A DNA stretch of 64,000 bases from Shouchella miscanthi (GTDB lineage: Bacteria; Bacillota; Bacilli; Bacillales; Bacillaceae_D). The first letter of the stretch is position 1. Every line of letters begins with the position of its first letter. The notes under the pieces were generated by a model. The model saw only the letters and a program-made list of their open reading frames with translations. It was not told where the DNA came from and did no database searches. The DNA lies in contig NZ_CP042163.1 of assembly GCF_007725405.1 (NCBI RefSeq), positions 1,054,001-1,118,000 of the forward strand, read 5' to 3'. Made by a program: the position numbers and the translations under genes. Below, in pieces: positions 24,128-32,165 of the stretch.

Positions 24128-24255
24128 TAGTAGTCCTCCTTTCAAAAAGGGAGATCGTCATTAGTTCGACAGCTACTCAGTTGATCCTGCAAACAAGCTT
24201 AAGCATAAAAAAAGAAGTTACATACTGAGAAAGCGTGGAAGAAAGGGATTAAGAA

Positions 24256-24927
24256 ATGGAAGAGTTACAATTTAAACCGCTAAGCGAGGAACAAATAGAT
24301 GCATTAGTGCTACTGCAGGAAACGGTATTTAGTAGTCTTAAACGAAAAGAGCAACTTTCAACACTTACGAAAGAAGAATTTGAGAGCATACTAACAGGTA
24401 AAGGCTATATGGTTGGTGTGTTTTTTAAGGAGCAGCTTATTGCTGCTAGGGCATTGCTACAACCAAGTAGTGAGGAGACTGAACATCTAGGGCTTGATGC
24501 GGGTTTAACAAAAGACCAGCTGAATCAAGTGGTTTATCAAGAAATCTCCTTTGTGCACCCCGAGTTTAGAGGGCGACGTCTTCAACAGAAAATGGGGGAT
24601 TGGTTGATGCAGAAACTTGTCAATGAAATGACTTCATTCTCATTCATTTGTGCAACAGTAGCGCCTACAAATCCTGCTAGTTTAATTGATAAATTTAAAC
24701 AAGGGCTTGAAGTAGTGGCGTTAAAAGAGAAGTATGGAGGTAAACTTCGATTTGTCTTTTTTAAAAACCTCAACCAAACACACGATGTCGTCGTGTTAGA
24801 TGAAAAAGAAGTAGAATTGACGGCACTAGATGAGCAACGCCATTTACTACAGAAGGGTTATCGAGGCATGGAATTAAAGCGTGAGAATGGGCGATATTAC
24901 GTTCGCTACCAATTAAGAACAAAGTAA
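24256..24927 (+). CDS. GNAT-fold acetyltransferase
   Basis: 223 residues. The central part has a GNAT core with EISFVHPEFRGRRLQQKMGDW, in which RGRRLQQ is the acetyl-CoA pyrophosphate loop, and CATVAPTNPASL, a typical following strand and helix. About 40 extra residues at the C-terminus (LDEQRHLLQKGYRGMELKRE) form a small added domain seen in some Bacillus homologues. Substrate unknown. ATG 24256 has a weak AAAGGGATT site. The transcript is followed by a 12-bp perfect inverted repeat with no T-run. Confidence 0.8.
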   Translation: MEELQFKPLSEEQIDALVLLQETVFSSLKRKEQLSTLTKEEFESILTGKGYMVGVFFKEQLIAARALLQPSSEETEHLGLDAGLTKDQLNQVVYQEISFVHPEFRGRRLQQKMGDWLMQKLVNEMTSFSFICATVAPTNPASLIDKFKQGLEVVALKEKYGGKLRFVFFKNLNQTHDVVVLDEKEVELTALDEQRHLLQKGYRGMELKRENGRYYVRYQLRTK

Positions 24928-24938
24928 CAAGATGGGTG

Positions 24939-24975
24939 TGAACATGTTGCCGTATTGGGTGTTGCAACATGTTCA
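24939..24975 (+). repeat. Perfect 12-bp inverted repeat without T-run
   Basis: TGAACATGTTGC and its exact reverse complement are separated by 13 bases. It lies 12 bases after the acetyltransferase stop. It has no poly-T, so it is not a standard terminator; mRNA 3' protection or an operator are alternatives. Confidence 0.5.
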
Positions 24976-25084
24976 TCAATTTCAAATAATGGTTAAAGTT
25001 GGAATTTAGGTTGTAAAACACAATGATGTACAAAAGAAGTTCGATAAGTTGGGATGAAAGCGCATACTTTCCTGAAAGGATCGA

Positions 25085-25093
25085 TGCTACAAT
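25085..25093 (+). promoter_or_regulatory. Extended -10 promoter of the gat regulator
   Basis: TGCTACAAT (TGn plus TACAAT) lies 25 bases before the TTG start, with AAAGGAGG in between. No clear -35 was seen. Confidence 0.45.
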
Positions 25094-25117
25094 CACATTA
25101 AGAAAGGAGGGATTGCA

Positions 25118-27184
25118 TTGGCATTGAATGATCGTAGCCAAAAAATTCTCAATGAGATCATCAGTAACCGGCAAATAACAAGTGGTGTATTAGAGAAGAA
25201 ACATGATCTAAGTCGGCGCCAGCTTGGTTATACCATTCAGAAAATTAATGAATGGCTTGTATCTGAAGATCTGCCTGAGATAGAACGAACAAGGCAAGGT
25301 CATTTCATTGTTGATCAGTCTGTTTTTTCAACGTTATCACGCCAGCCAGCGAATGTAACGAACAGGACGCAGGATCAAGGGTTTTTAACGGAAGAGCAGC
25401 GAAGTCATTACATTTTGTTTATGTTACTCGCTAGTGAAGAAGCGTTATCGTTATATCATTTTCAATCGGAGTTAGGGTATAGCAAGAATACCATTTTACA
25501 TGATTTGAAGCGTGTACAAAGTCGATTAAGTGATTATAACCTCGATATTCACTATTCACGTCGAAATGGCTATCGCTTAAAAGGAAAAGAGCTTCATATA
25601 AGGAAGTTACTCATTTATTTAGTTGATATTGCTGTGCATTCTAGTCAAGAAACGACATGGTTGGAAGATGTAGCAACTATAAAAAAAGAAGAAATTGAAG
25701 AGTTGAAAAGAAGAATTGATAAAGTGGAGAAGCGCCTAGGTATTCGCTTTACAGATGAAAAATTGTTAGCTATGCCATACATTTTTCTTCTCGTACTAAA
25801 GCGAATTACGAGTGGATGTGGTCTGGAACCTTTTTCAATTGAATATGAAGAGCTTTCCGATACAAAGGAGTATCAAGCAACGGAGTTTATTTTTCAGAAC
25901 ATGACAGACGTACCTAAGCAGGAGCGGCTATTTATCGCGCTACACCTTCTTACGGCAAATGTCCATTGGGCGGATTTAATAGTAGAGGATGATTCCATTC
26001 CTGATTTACTACCAGCCCTTTCGACCATGTTACGATCCTTTGAAAAAAGTGCCTGTATTTATTTACAAGAGCGCGAAGTGTTGTTGAAAAAACTCGTTCA
26101 GCATACAAAGCCAGCGTATTATCGAATTCGTTATCAATTGACGGAGATAGAGACTGTTCAAAATCCATTTAGCGTTGAATACCGAGAATTACATCACCTT
26201 GTTAAGCGTAGTTTAGGCCCTCTTGAAGAGCTATTCGGTAAGGAGATTCCTGAGACAGAGGCGATTTACTTAACGATGCTGATCGGATCTTGGATGACAC
26301 GTCAAGGTGAAAGTATAGCAAAGAAAACAAAAGCGATCGTCGTTTGTCCGCAAGGTGTATCCGTATCTCGCTTAATGTTAAAGGAACTAAAAGAACTCTT
26401 TCCAGAGTTTATCTTTCTTGATTCCCTGTCAGTGAGGCAATTCAATGGCTATGAATTATCATACGATATTATTTTCTCCCAAACACCTTTAACAACCGAT
26501 AAGCTGGTATATGTGACGAAAGCCTTCTTGAGTCGAGAAGAAAAGCATCGATTAAAGCAACAAGTGATGCAAGACATTCACGGTTATAAACCGATGACGA
26601 TTCAAATTGATCAATTAATGGACATGATTAGTGGCTACGCTACTATTGAAAATGAAAGCGAATTAAAAGAAGCACTCCATTCGTACTTTTTTCCTGAAGA
26701 TCGTAAGACGTATCAGGATGAAGCCTTTCAAAATGGATTAGAGACGTTTTTAACAGCAGATATGATACAGCAAAAAGATACTGTACCAGACTGGGATGAA
26801 GCCCTGAAGCTAGCAGCTAAACCACTTGTTGAAAATGGAATCGTAGAACCACGCTATGTTGATGCGCTTGTCGCCAATAAAGATCGTGATCCCTATATCG
26901 TCATTGGACCTGGGCTAGCGATACCACATGCGGCACCAGAAGAAGGCGTTATACAAACGGGAATGAGTCTACTGCAGTTAGAAACCCCTGTTCATTTTTC
27001 AGAAGAAGAACAGATTAAAGTGCTAGTCGTTATCGCTGCTAAAGACAAACATCAACATATTCGGGCATTACGGCAGCTCATTAAGCTTGCCGCTACAAAG
27101 AAAGACCGGGAAGTATTTTTAGAAGCATCGTCGATTGAAGACATAGAAACGATGATCATGACTTATTCGATGGATGAGGAGTAG
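25118..27184 (+). CDS. PRD-containing PTS regulator of a galactitol-type operon
   Basis: 688 residues, full length for the MtlR/GatR/LicR class. In order: two N-terminal helix-turn-helix domains (SRRQLGYTIQKINEWL, YSKNTILHDLKRVQ), two PTS regulation domains whose conserved histidines can be phosphorylated by HPr (FIALHLLTANVHW and YRELHHLVKRSLG), a GatB-like IIB domain (AIVVCPQGVSVSRLML, with Cys), and a C-terminal EIIA-type domain (GPGLAIPHAAPEEG, with the phospho-His). It directly precedes EIIA, EIIB and EIIC genes and should activate them when the sugar alcohol is being transported. TTG 25118 with AAAGGAGG. Confidence 0.92.
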   Translation: MALNDRSQKILNEIISNRQITSGVLEKKHDLSRRQLGYTIQKINEWLVSEDLPEIERTRQGHFIVDQSVFSTLSRQPANVTNRTQDQGFLTEEQRSHYILFMLLASEEALSLYHFQSELGYSKNTILHDLKRVQSRLSDYNLDIHYSRRNGYRLKGKELHIRKLLIYLVDIAVHSSQETTWLEDVATIKKEEIEELKRRIDKVEKRLGIRFTDEKLLAMPYIFLLVLKRITSGCGLEPFSIEYEELSDTKEYQATEFIFQNMTDVPKQERLFIALHLLTANVHWADLIVEDDSIPDLLPALSTMLRSFEKSACIYLQEREVLLKKLVQHTKPAYYRIRYQLTEIETVQNPFSVEYRELHHLVKRSLGPLEELFGKEIPETEAIYLTMLIGSWMTRQGESIAKKTKAIVVCPQGVSVSRLMLKELKELFPEFIFLDSLSVRQFNGYELSYDIIFSQTPLTTDKLVYVTKAFLSREEKHRLKQQVMQDIHGYKPMTIQIDQLMDMISGYATIENESELKEALHSYFFPEDRKTYQDEAFQNGLETFLTADMIQQKDTVPDWDEALKLAAKPLVENGIVEPRYVDALVANKDRDPYIVIGPGLAIPHAAPEEGVIQTGMSLLQLETPVHFSEEEQIKVLVVIAAKDKHQHIRALRQLIKLAATKKDREVFLEASSIEDIETMIMTYSMDEE

Positions 27185-27204
27185 AGAACAGAGGTGAAAT
27201 CGTA

Positions 27205-27669
27205 ATGCGTTTAGATGAATCAACGATCTTACTCGATATTGAGGCGACGAACCAAGAGAGCGTTTTAAAGCAAATGGCAGATAATCTTGTTCGTGAGGGA
27301 CTTGTGAAATCAAGTTTCGCTCAGGCTATTATCGCACGTGAGAAAGAGTACCCAACTGGCTTACCAACCGCTGGAGTGGCAGTTGCTATTCCGCACACAG
27401 ATGTTGAGCATGTCAATGAAAAAAGCATTAGCATTGGTCGTTTAAAAGAACCAGTTTCTTTTGGAATGATGGGTGGCGATCCTTCTGAGCAAGTGGAAGT
27501 TAAGATTGTATTTATGTTAGCTATGAAGGAAGCGCATGCGCAATTATCGCTTTTGCAACAATTGATGCAGCTGTTTCAAAATGAAAGTAAACTCATGCAA
27601 CTTGTTCATGCAGCATCAAAAGAAGAAGTAAAACAATTAATTGATGACAGTCTAGAATTGACTGCATAA
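27205..27669 (+). CDS. gatA: PTS EIIA component, galactitol type
   Basis: 154 residues, a single EIIA domain of the fructose/mannitol fold. The phosphorylated His64 sits in VAVAIPHTDVEHV. It takes phosphate from HPr and hands it to the EIIB encoded 13 bases downstream. The residues around the active site (YPTGLPTAGVAVAIPHTD) are typical of the galactitol/ribitol group. Start ATG 27205 behind AGAGGTG. Confidence 0.9.
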   Translation: MRLDESTILLDIEATNQESVLKQMADNLVREGLVKSSFAQAIIAREKEYPTGLPTAGVAVAIPHTDVEHVNEKSISIGRLKEPVSFGMMGGDPSEQVEVKIVFMLAMKEAHAQLSLLQQLMQLFQNESKLMQLVHAASKEEVKQLIDDSLELTA

Positions 27670-27682
27670 GGAGGAAATTAGT

Positions 27683-27967
27683 ATGGCAAAGAAAAAAGTA
27701 TTAGTCGCGTGTGGAGCAGGTATCGCAACATCAACGGTCGTGAATAGCGCAATTGAAGAAATGGCGAAAGAACATAAAATTCCTGTTGATTTGGTACAAA
27801 TTAAAATTTCTGAAGTAGGTGCGCATCGTGATACAGCTGACTTACTTGTTACAACAGCAATGACTCAAACAGAATACCCATTTCCTGTCATTAACGCCCG
27901 TTCTTTTTTAACAGGTATTGGAACCGACAAAACGAAACAAGAAATTTTAGACGCATTAAAGGCGTAA
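27683..27967 (+). CDS. gatB: PTS EIIB component, galactitol type
   Basis: 94 residues, a complete EIIB of the GatB family. The phospho-cysteine is Cys10 in VLVACGAGIATSTVV. It passes phosphate from EIIA to the incoming sugar alcohol bound to EIIC. AAGGAGGAAA is seven bases before ATG 27683. A striking 14-bp perfect hairpin separates it from gatC. Confidence 0.93.
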   Translation: MAKKKVLVACGAGIATSTVVNSAIEEMAKEHKIPVDLVQIKISEVGAHRDTADLLVTTAMTQTEYPFPVINARSFLTGIGTDKTKQEILDALKA

Positions 27968-27982
27968 ACAAAAACGAATGAG

Positions 27983-28013
27983 AACGGAATTTCTAGGTTC
28001 TAGAAATTCCGTT
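27983..28013 (+). repeat. Intercistronic hairpin between gatB and gatC
   Basis: AACGGAATTTCTAG and its exact reverse complement, with a 3-base loop (GTT). No T-run follows, and the gatC ribosome site is about 8 bases beyond. It is likely to affect mRNA processing or to set the ratio of soluble to membrane components. Confidence 0.7.
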
Positions 28014-28033
28014 TACTTAAAGGAGGACCGACC

Positions 28034-29293
28034 ATGGATGGATTTGTTAACTTCATTCAAGGATTTTTAGATTTAGGTGCAACGGTTATTCTACCGGTTG
28101 CCATTTTTATTCTCGGATTAGTATTTGGACAAAAACCGGGTAAAGCATTTCGTTCAGGTTTAACAATTGGGATTGCTTTTGTAGGTATTTTTCTTGTTGT
28201 TGACTTGCTTGTGAATAACTTAGGACCAGCTGCTCAAGGAATGGTTGATCGGTTGGGTGTTGAATTAAACGTTATTGATGTAGGATGGCCAGCATCTTCA
28301 TCCATTGCGTGGGCATCAGTCGTTGCTGCATTTATTATTCCACTAGGGCTTGCAGTAAACGTTCTTATGCTAGTAACAAAAACAACAAAAACAATGAACG
28401 TAGATATTTGGAACTTCTGGCATTATACATTTACAGCAGCAATGGTGTACGTAGTATCTGGAAACATTTTCATTTCACTACTGTCTGCTATTCTATTCCA
28501 AGTTGTTTGTTTGAAAGTAGCTGATTGGACAGCACCTATGATGAGTAAATTCTATGATTTACCAGGTGTATCCATCGCAACAGGAAGTACCATTTCCTAT
28601 GCGCCTGGAATCTTTCTTGTAAAAGGATTACAAAAAATTCCTAAAGTAAAAGATTGGAATGCTGATCCTGAGTCGATTGAAAGACGATTTGGTATTTTAG
28701 GTGAATCGATGTTTATTGGCCTTGTGCTAGGTGCAACCATTGGTGCATTAGCTGGTTACAGTGTCGGTGAAATTGTGGAGATTGGTATCGCAATGGCCGC
28801 AGTTATGGTCTTAATGCCACGTATGGTAAAGATCTTAATGGAAGGGTTATTACCAGTATCTGAATCTGCTCGTGAATGGTTAAATAAGCGTTTTGGAGAT
28901 CGAGAAATTTACATTGGATTAGATGCAGCCGTAGCATTAGGGCATCCGGCCGTTATCTCAACTGCACTTATCCTTGTACCAATTACGGTAGCAATGGCGG
29001 TATTACTTCCAGGAAATGCGCTTTTACCATTTGGTGATTTAGCAACGATTCCATTTATTGTCGCTTTCATCGTTGGCGCTGCTCGCGGAAATATCGTTCA
29101 CTCCGTTATCGTTGGTACGGTTATGATTGCCATTTCGTTATATATCGCGACAGATATGGCCCCTCTTTTTACAACGATGGCGCAAGAAGCAAGCTTTAAC
29201 ATGCCTGCAGATTCAGCCATGATATCAAGTATTGACCAAGGTGGAAACATCGTGAACTGGATTATTGTTAGATTTTTCGGTCTATTTTATTAA
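28034..29293 (+). CDS. gatC: PTS EIIC component, galactitol type
   Basis: 419 residues with about 10-12 membrane helices; GatC-family features include FILGLVFGQKPGKAFRSGL near the N-terminus, NIWNFWHYTF-like and PGVSIATGSTISYAPGI in the middle, and a PSSSIAWA-type loop. It is the sugar-alcohol channel of the transporter and releases the phosphorylated product to the cytosol. The neighbouring dehydrogenases suggest galactitol, sorbitol or arabitol-type substrates. AAAGGAGG seven bases before ATG 28034. Confidence 0.92.
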   Translation: MDGFVNFIQGFLDLGATVILPVAIFILGLVFGQKPGKAFRSGLTIGIAFVGIFLVVDLLVNNLGPAAQGMVDRLGVELNVIDVGWPASSSIAWASVVAAFIIPLGLAVNVLMLVTKTTKTMNVDIWNFWHYTFTAAMVYVVSGNIFISLLSAILFQVVCLKVADWTAPMMSKFYDLPGVSIATGSTISYAPGIFLVKGLQKIPKVKDWNADPESIERRFGILGESMFIGLVLGATIGALAGYSVGEIVEIGIAMAAVMVLMPRMVKILMEGLLPVSESAREWLNKRFGDREIYIGLDAAVALGHPAVISTALILVPITVAMAVLLPGNALLPFGDLATIPFIVAFIVGAARGNIVHSVIVGTVMIAISLYIATDMAPLFTTMAQEASFNMPADSAMISSIDQGGNIVNWIIVRFFGLFY

Positions 29294-29326
29294 GTGAACG
29301 GACTGCTATGAGGAGGATGAACCACT

Positions 29327-30364
29327 ATGAAGGCACTGGTTAAAACAGATCACGGATTTGGAAACTTAGAGATACAAGAAAAACCAGAACCTATACCGGC
29401 AGCAGAACAAGTGAAGATTAAAGTACGATATGCAGGTATTTGCGGAACCGATCTTCATACGTATGAAGGGCACTATAAAGTGGGTGTACCTGTTACACTT
29501 GGACACGAATTTTCTGGAGATGTCGTTGAGGTAGGCGAAGCAGTTACATCAGTCGCTGTAGGCGATCGGGTGACATCTGAAACAACCTATTCCATTTGTG
29601 GAGAGTGTGCATATTGTCAGACGAAAGATTATAACTTGTGTAATCGACGTAAAGGGCTTGGTACACAACAAGATGGCGGCTTTACGAACTACCTCATCGC
29701 TCGAGAAGCGAGTGTGCACAAACTGCCTGAAGGTGTCGATTACAAAGCGGCATCAATGACAGAACCACTAGCTTGTACGTATCATGCCGTTGAGAAAACG
29801 GAAGTTCAGCACGGAGATATTGTCGTCGTTCTTGGTCCAGGTGCCATTGGGTTGTTAACTGCTCAAGTAGCAAGAAGTAAAGGTGCGAAAGTTATTATTA
29901 CTGGCTTGAATAGTGATAAGATTCGTTTGGAAAAAGCAAAGGAACTCGGAATTGATTATGTTGTAAACATCCAAGAAGAGAACTTAAAAGACGTTGTTGA
30001 TGGCATAACCAATGGGTATGGAGCAGATATTGTGTATGAATGCTCAGGAGCAGTACCTGCAGCGAAGCAGGGGCTCGATCTTCTTCGGAAAAAAGGACAA
30101 TATTGTCAAGTTGGGATTTTTGCAACACCCGAAATATCGTTTGATTTAGAGAAAATTGTTCAAAAAGAGATTCGTGTGGTTGGCACAAGAAGCCAAAAAC
30201 ATGCAGATTGGCAGCCATCCCTTGAATTATTAAATCGAGGGGATGTCAATGCAAAAGCACTTGTGACCCACGAATATGATATCACCCAGTGGGAAGAAGC
30301 GTATCATGCCATAAAAAGTGGTGAGGCGATTAAAGTACTACTCACTCCTGTAGAAGAGGGATAA
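29327..30364 (+). CDS. Zinc-dependent polyol dehydrogenase 1
   Basis: 345 residues, medium-chain zinc dehydrogenase. Catalytic zinc ligands: Cys in AGICGTDLHTYEGHY, His-Glu in TLGHEFSGDV. Structural zinc: the four-cysteine lobe ICGECAYCQTKDYNLC. Nucleotide binding: VLGPGAIGLLTAQVA. It groups by eye with sorbitol/threonine dehydrogenases. In the operon it probably oxidises the phosphorylated polyol delivered by the PTS, or an intermediate formed from it. AGGAGG upstream of ATG 29327. Confidence 0.88.
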   Translation: MKALVKTDHGFGNLEIQEKPEPIPAAEQVKIKVRYAGICGTDLHTYEGHYKVGVPVTLGHEFSGDVVEVGEAVTSVAVGDRVTSETTYSICGECAYCQTKDYNLCNRRKGLGTQQDGGFTNYLIAREASVHKLPEGVDYKAASMTEPLACTYHAVEKTEVQHGDIVVVLGPGAIGLLTAQVARSKGAKVIITGLNSDKIRLEKAKELGIDYVVNIQEENLKDVVDGITNGYGADIVYECSGAVPAAKQGLDLLRKKGQYCQVGIFATPEISFDLEKIVQKEIRVVGTRSQKHADWQPSLELLNRGDVNAKALVTHEYDITQWEEAYHAIKSGEAIKVLLTPVEEG

Positions 30365-30376
30365 CAACAATATGAA

Positions 30377-30400
30377 GAAGGAAGAGGAGACTCTTCCTTC
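30377..30400 (+). repeat. Intercistronic hairpin
   Basis: GAAGGAAGAG / CTCTTCCTTC, 10 bp with a GAGA tetraloop and no following T-run, between the first dehydrogenase and the 52-residue membrane peptide. Likely an mRNA stabiliser or partial barrier rather than a true terminator. Confidence 0.6.
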
Positions 30401-30426
30401 TCCCATAGTGGATGGAGGAAATAAAG

Positions 30427-30585
30427 ATGACAGATATGTTTTTAGATTTTATGCTAGGACCAATGCGAGGAATCGGTGATTTTTATTTTGAACATCAAAT
30501 GGTTTTCAACACAATTGTTGTTGGGATCGCGCTGTTTGCTCTTATTCGAAAGCGTAAAGGAAAACAAGCAAAGGAGCAATCATAA
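30427..30585 (+). CDS. 52-residue membrane peptide in the gat operon
   Basis: ATG 30427 has GGAGG eight bases upstream. The peptide has an amphipathic Met/Phe-rich head (MTDMFLDFMLGPMRGIGDFY), one hydrophobic helix (MVFNTIVVGIALFALI) and a very basic tail (RKRKGKQAKEQS). Positive-inside orientation puts the tail in the cytosol. The stop is 3 bases before the next ATG, so translation is coupled. It is not a recognised family. Its place between transporter and enzyme genes suggests a role with GatC or membrane placement of the dehydrogenase, but this is inference. Confidence 0.75.
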   Translation: MTDMFLDFMLGPMRGIGDFYFEHQMVFNTIVVGIALFALIRKRKGKQAKEQS

Positions 30586-30588
30586 AGT

Positions 30589-31653
30589 ATGGAGTCCTTA
30601 AAATTATATGGTGTTCAAGATATTCGTTATGAAGAGGCTCCGGTGCCAACGCTTGTTCATAACGATGATGTGCGCATTAAAATCTCAACTGTTGGTATAT
30701 GTGGATCAGATTTGTCTCGTTATAAAAAGCTCGGTCCATACGTTCCTGGTACGATTTTTGGTCATGAGTGTACAGGTGTCATTGTAGAAACAGGCTCATC
30801 TGTTTCGCATCTTCAAGAAGGGATGCGTGTAGCTGTTTGTCCAACCTTTCAATGTGGTACGTGTCATTATTGTCAAATCGGAGAACCGAGTAGGTGCAGT
30901 TCTTTGCATGTTGTTGGTGCCAAACAGGATGGTGCCTTTGCAGAATATATCGTCTTGCCTTCTACTCAAGTGCTCCCTTTACCAGATGAGGTTGACGACG
31001 AAACGGCTGCGCTTATTGAACCATCAGCGGTAGTAGCACACGGTTTTTATCGCACGAAGATTCAGCCTGGAGCAACGGTGGCAATAATGGGATGTGGTAG
31101 CATTGGACTGCTAGCAATCCAATGGGCAAAAATCTTTGGGGCGCGTCAAATCTTTGCGATTGATATTGATGATGAAAAGCTAGAGATTGCGCAACATATG
31201 GGGGCAGATGTGTTAGTTAATTCAAAAGAACAATCAGCTCATGAACAAATAAGAGAATTAACTGATGGTTTAGGAGTCGATGTCGCGATTGAGTCAGCAG
31301 GGTCTCCTATTACGTCAGCTCAAGTGCTGGCCCTTCCTAAAAAAGGTGGAGAAGTGGTTTATTTAGGGATCCCTTATGGGGACGTACCTATTGAACGCTT
31401 TTACTTCGAACAGATTGTCCGAAATGAGTTAAGTGTACATGGGTCATGGAATGCGCTCTCTGCCCCTTTTCCTGGACGAGAATGGCAAGCAACGATTCAT
31501 TATATGAAAACAGGCGCCATAAATGGTGCCCCAATGATTAGTCACCGACTCCCCCTCAACCAAGGACCTGACGTATTTAAGAGAATGACATCAGGGGAAA
31601 AAGGCTTCGTAAAAGTTTTGTTTTATCCGCAAGGGAAGGAAAGAAGCGTTTAG
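30589..31653 (+). CDS. gatD: Zinc-dependent dehydrogenase 2 (GatD-like galactitol-1-phosphate 5-dehydrogenase)
   Basis: 354 residues. Catalytic zinc ligands in VGICGSDLSRYKK and IFGHECTGVIV; structural zinc lobe CGTCHYCQIGEPSRC; Rossmann GCGSIGLLAIQWAK. The SDLxRY and PGTIFGHE features and the late MISHRLPLNQGPDVFKRM match galactitol-1-phosphate 5-dehydrogenases, which make tagatose-6-phosphate with NAD. Tagatose-6-phosphate kinase and aldolase genes are not in this window, so the pathway must be completed elsewhere. The ribosome site (AAAGGAG) lies inside the 52-residue peptide gene. Confidence 0.88.
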   Translation: MESLKLYGVQDIRYEEAPVPTLVHNDDVRIKISTVGICGSDLSRYKKLGPYVPGTIFGHECTGVIVETGSSVSHLQEGMRVAVCPTFQCGTCHYCQIGEPSRCSSLHVVGAKQDGAFAEYIVLPSTQVLPLPDEVDDETAALIEPSAVVAHGFYRTKIQPGATVAIMGCGSIGLLAIQWAKIFGARQIFAIDIDDEKLEIAQHMGADVLVNSKEQSAHEQIRELTDGLGVDVAIESAGSPITSAQVLALPKKGGEVVYLGIPYGDVPIERFYFEQIVRNELSVHGSWNALSAPFPGREWQATIHYMKTGAINGAPMISHRLPLNQGPDVFKRMTSGEKGFVKVLFYPQGKERSV

Positions 31654-31766
31654 TTGTAGCTGAATCGACAAGTTAGCATACTTGCAGATTTTTGCTAGGC
31701 ATGTATAGGAACAGCATGTGTTAGAAGGCTTTAAAGCGGTAGAGAGTATAATCATCGTGTAGCATG

Positions 31767-31798
31767 GTATCTTATCGAATAGGTAAGATACTTTTTTT
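31767..31798 (+). terminator. Rho-independent terminator of the gat operon
   Basis: GTATCTTA / TAAGATAC (8 bp, 9-base loop) followed by TTTTTTT. Confidence 0.88.
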
Positions 31799-31873
31799 AC
31801 CCTATAACAAGCTATGTCAGCGAAAACGATTGCACGATGCTAGTTTTTTTAAACACGTCAGCCAACAGAGCAA

Positions 31874-31902
31874 TTGACAAAGCGTTCTGCCTATGGCATC
31901 AT
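31874..31902 (+). promoter_or_regulatory. Promoter of the ABC-F gene
   Basis: A perfect -35 TTGACA (31874-31879), 17-base spacer and -10 CATCAT (31897-31902). The transcript would start near 31909, leaving a leader of about 255 bases before the ABC-F start. Confidence 0.65.
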
Positions 31903-32019
31903 TAGAGCCATCTTATAAGGAAGGAAATTGGTGCCTAATACAATGAAGCAGTAATCGAATCGACCCAACGTAATGGAATAGTCAATTATTCACTCGAGTG
32001 AGAGCTGGATAGTATTTTC

Positions 32020-32064
32020 ATGAACGTTAGAGTAGGATTCGTCTGTTTTCATAGATTAGGTTAA
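32020..32064 (+). CDS. Candidate leader peptide of the ABC-F attenuator
   Basis: A 14-codon frame, ATG 32020 to TAA 32064, encoding MNVRVGFVCFHRLG. It lies inside the long ABC-F leader. The ribosome site (GAGAGCTGGATAG) is poor but present. Short leader ORFs before ARE ABC-F genes sense ribosome-stalling antibiotics. This frame is the best candidate, but it is not unique evidence. Confidence 0.45.
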   Translation: MNVRVGFVCFHRLG

Positions 32065-32078
32065 AAGGAATACGACCG

Positions 32079-32163
32079 CCACAGGAGCTTGTGGGGTAGT
32101 GTCTTTTTGGTGACTAATTTCTTACGGGCGAACTCTCTCTAACTGTATTAGAGGGGGTTTTTT
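32079..32163 (+). promoter_or_regulatory. Attenuator terminator that also hides the ABC-F ribosome site
   Basis: Two hairpins. The first is CCACA / TGTGG (32079-32094). The second, CTCTCTAA / TTAGAGGG (32135-32142 with 32148-32155, extendable by two pairs), is followed by TTTTTT (32158-32163) only two bases before the ATG. Its right arm GAGGGGG is the ribosome binding site of the gene. Folding would thus stop transcription and block translation, the usual off-state of antibiotic-induced ABC-F genes. A TTAGAG at 32027-32032 could pair with the left arm instead. Confidence 0.75.
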
Positions 32164-32165
32164 AT

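Noticed and set aside
31800-32019. A coding gene between the gat terminator and the ABC-F leader
   Set aside because: Every frame is short and none pairs with a ribosome site except the 14-codon leader peptide that follows; the stretch is better read as promoter and leader RNA.
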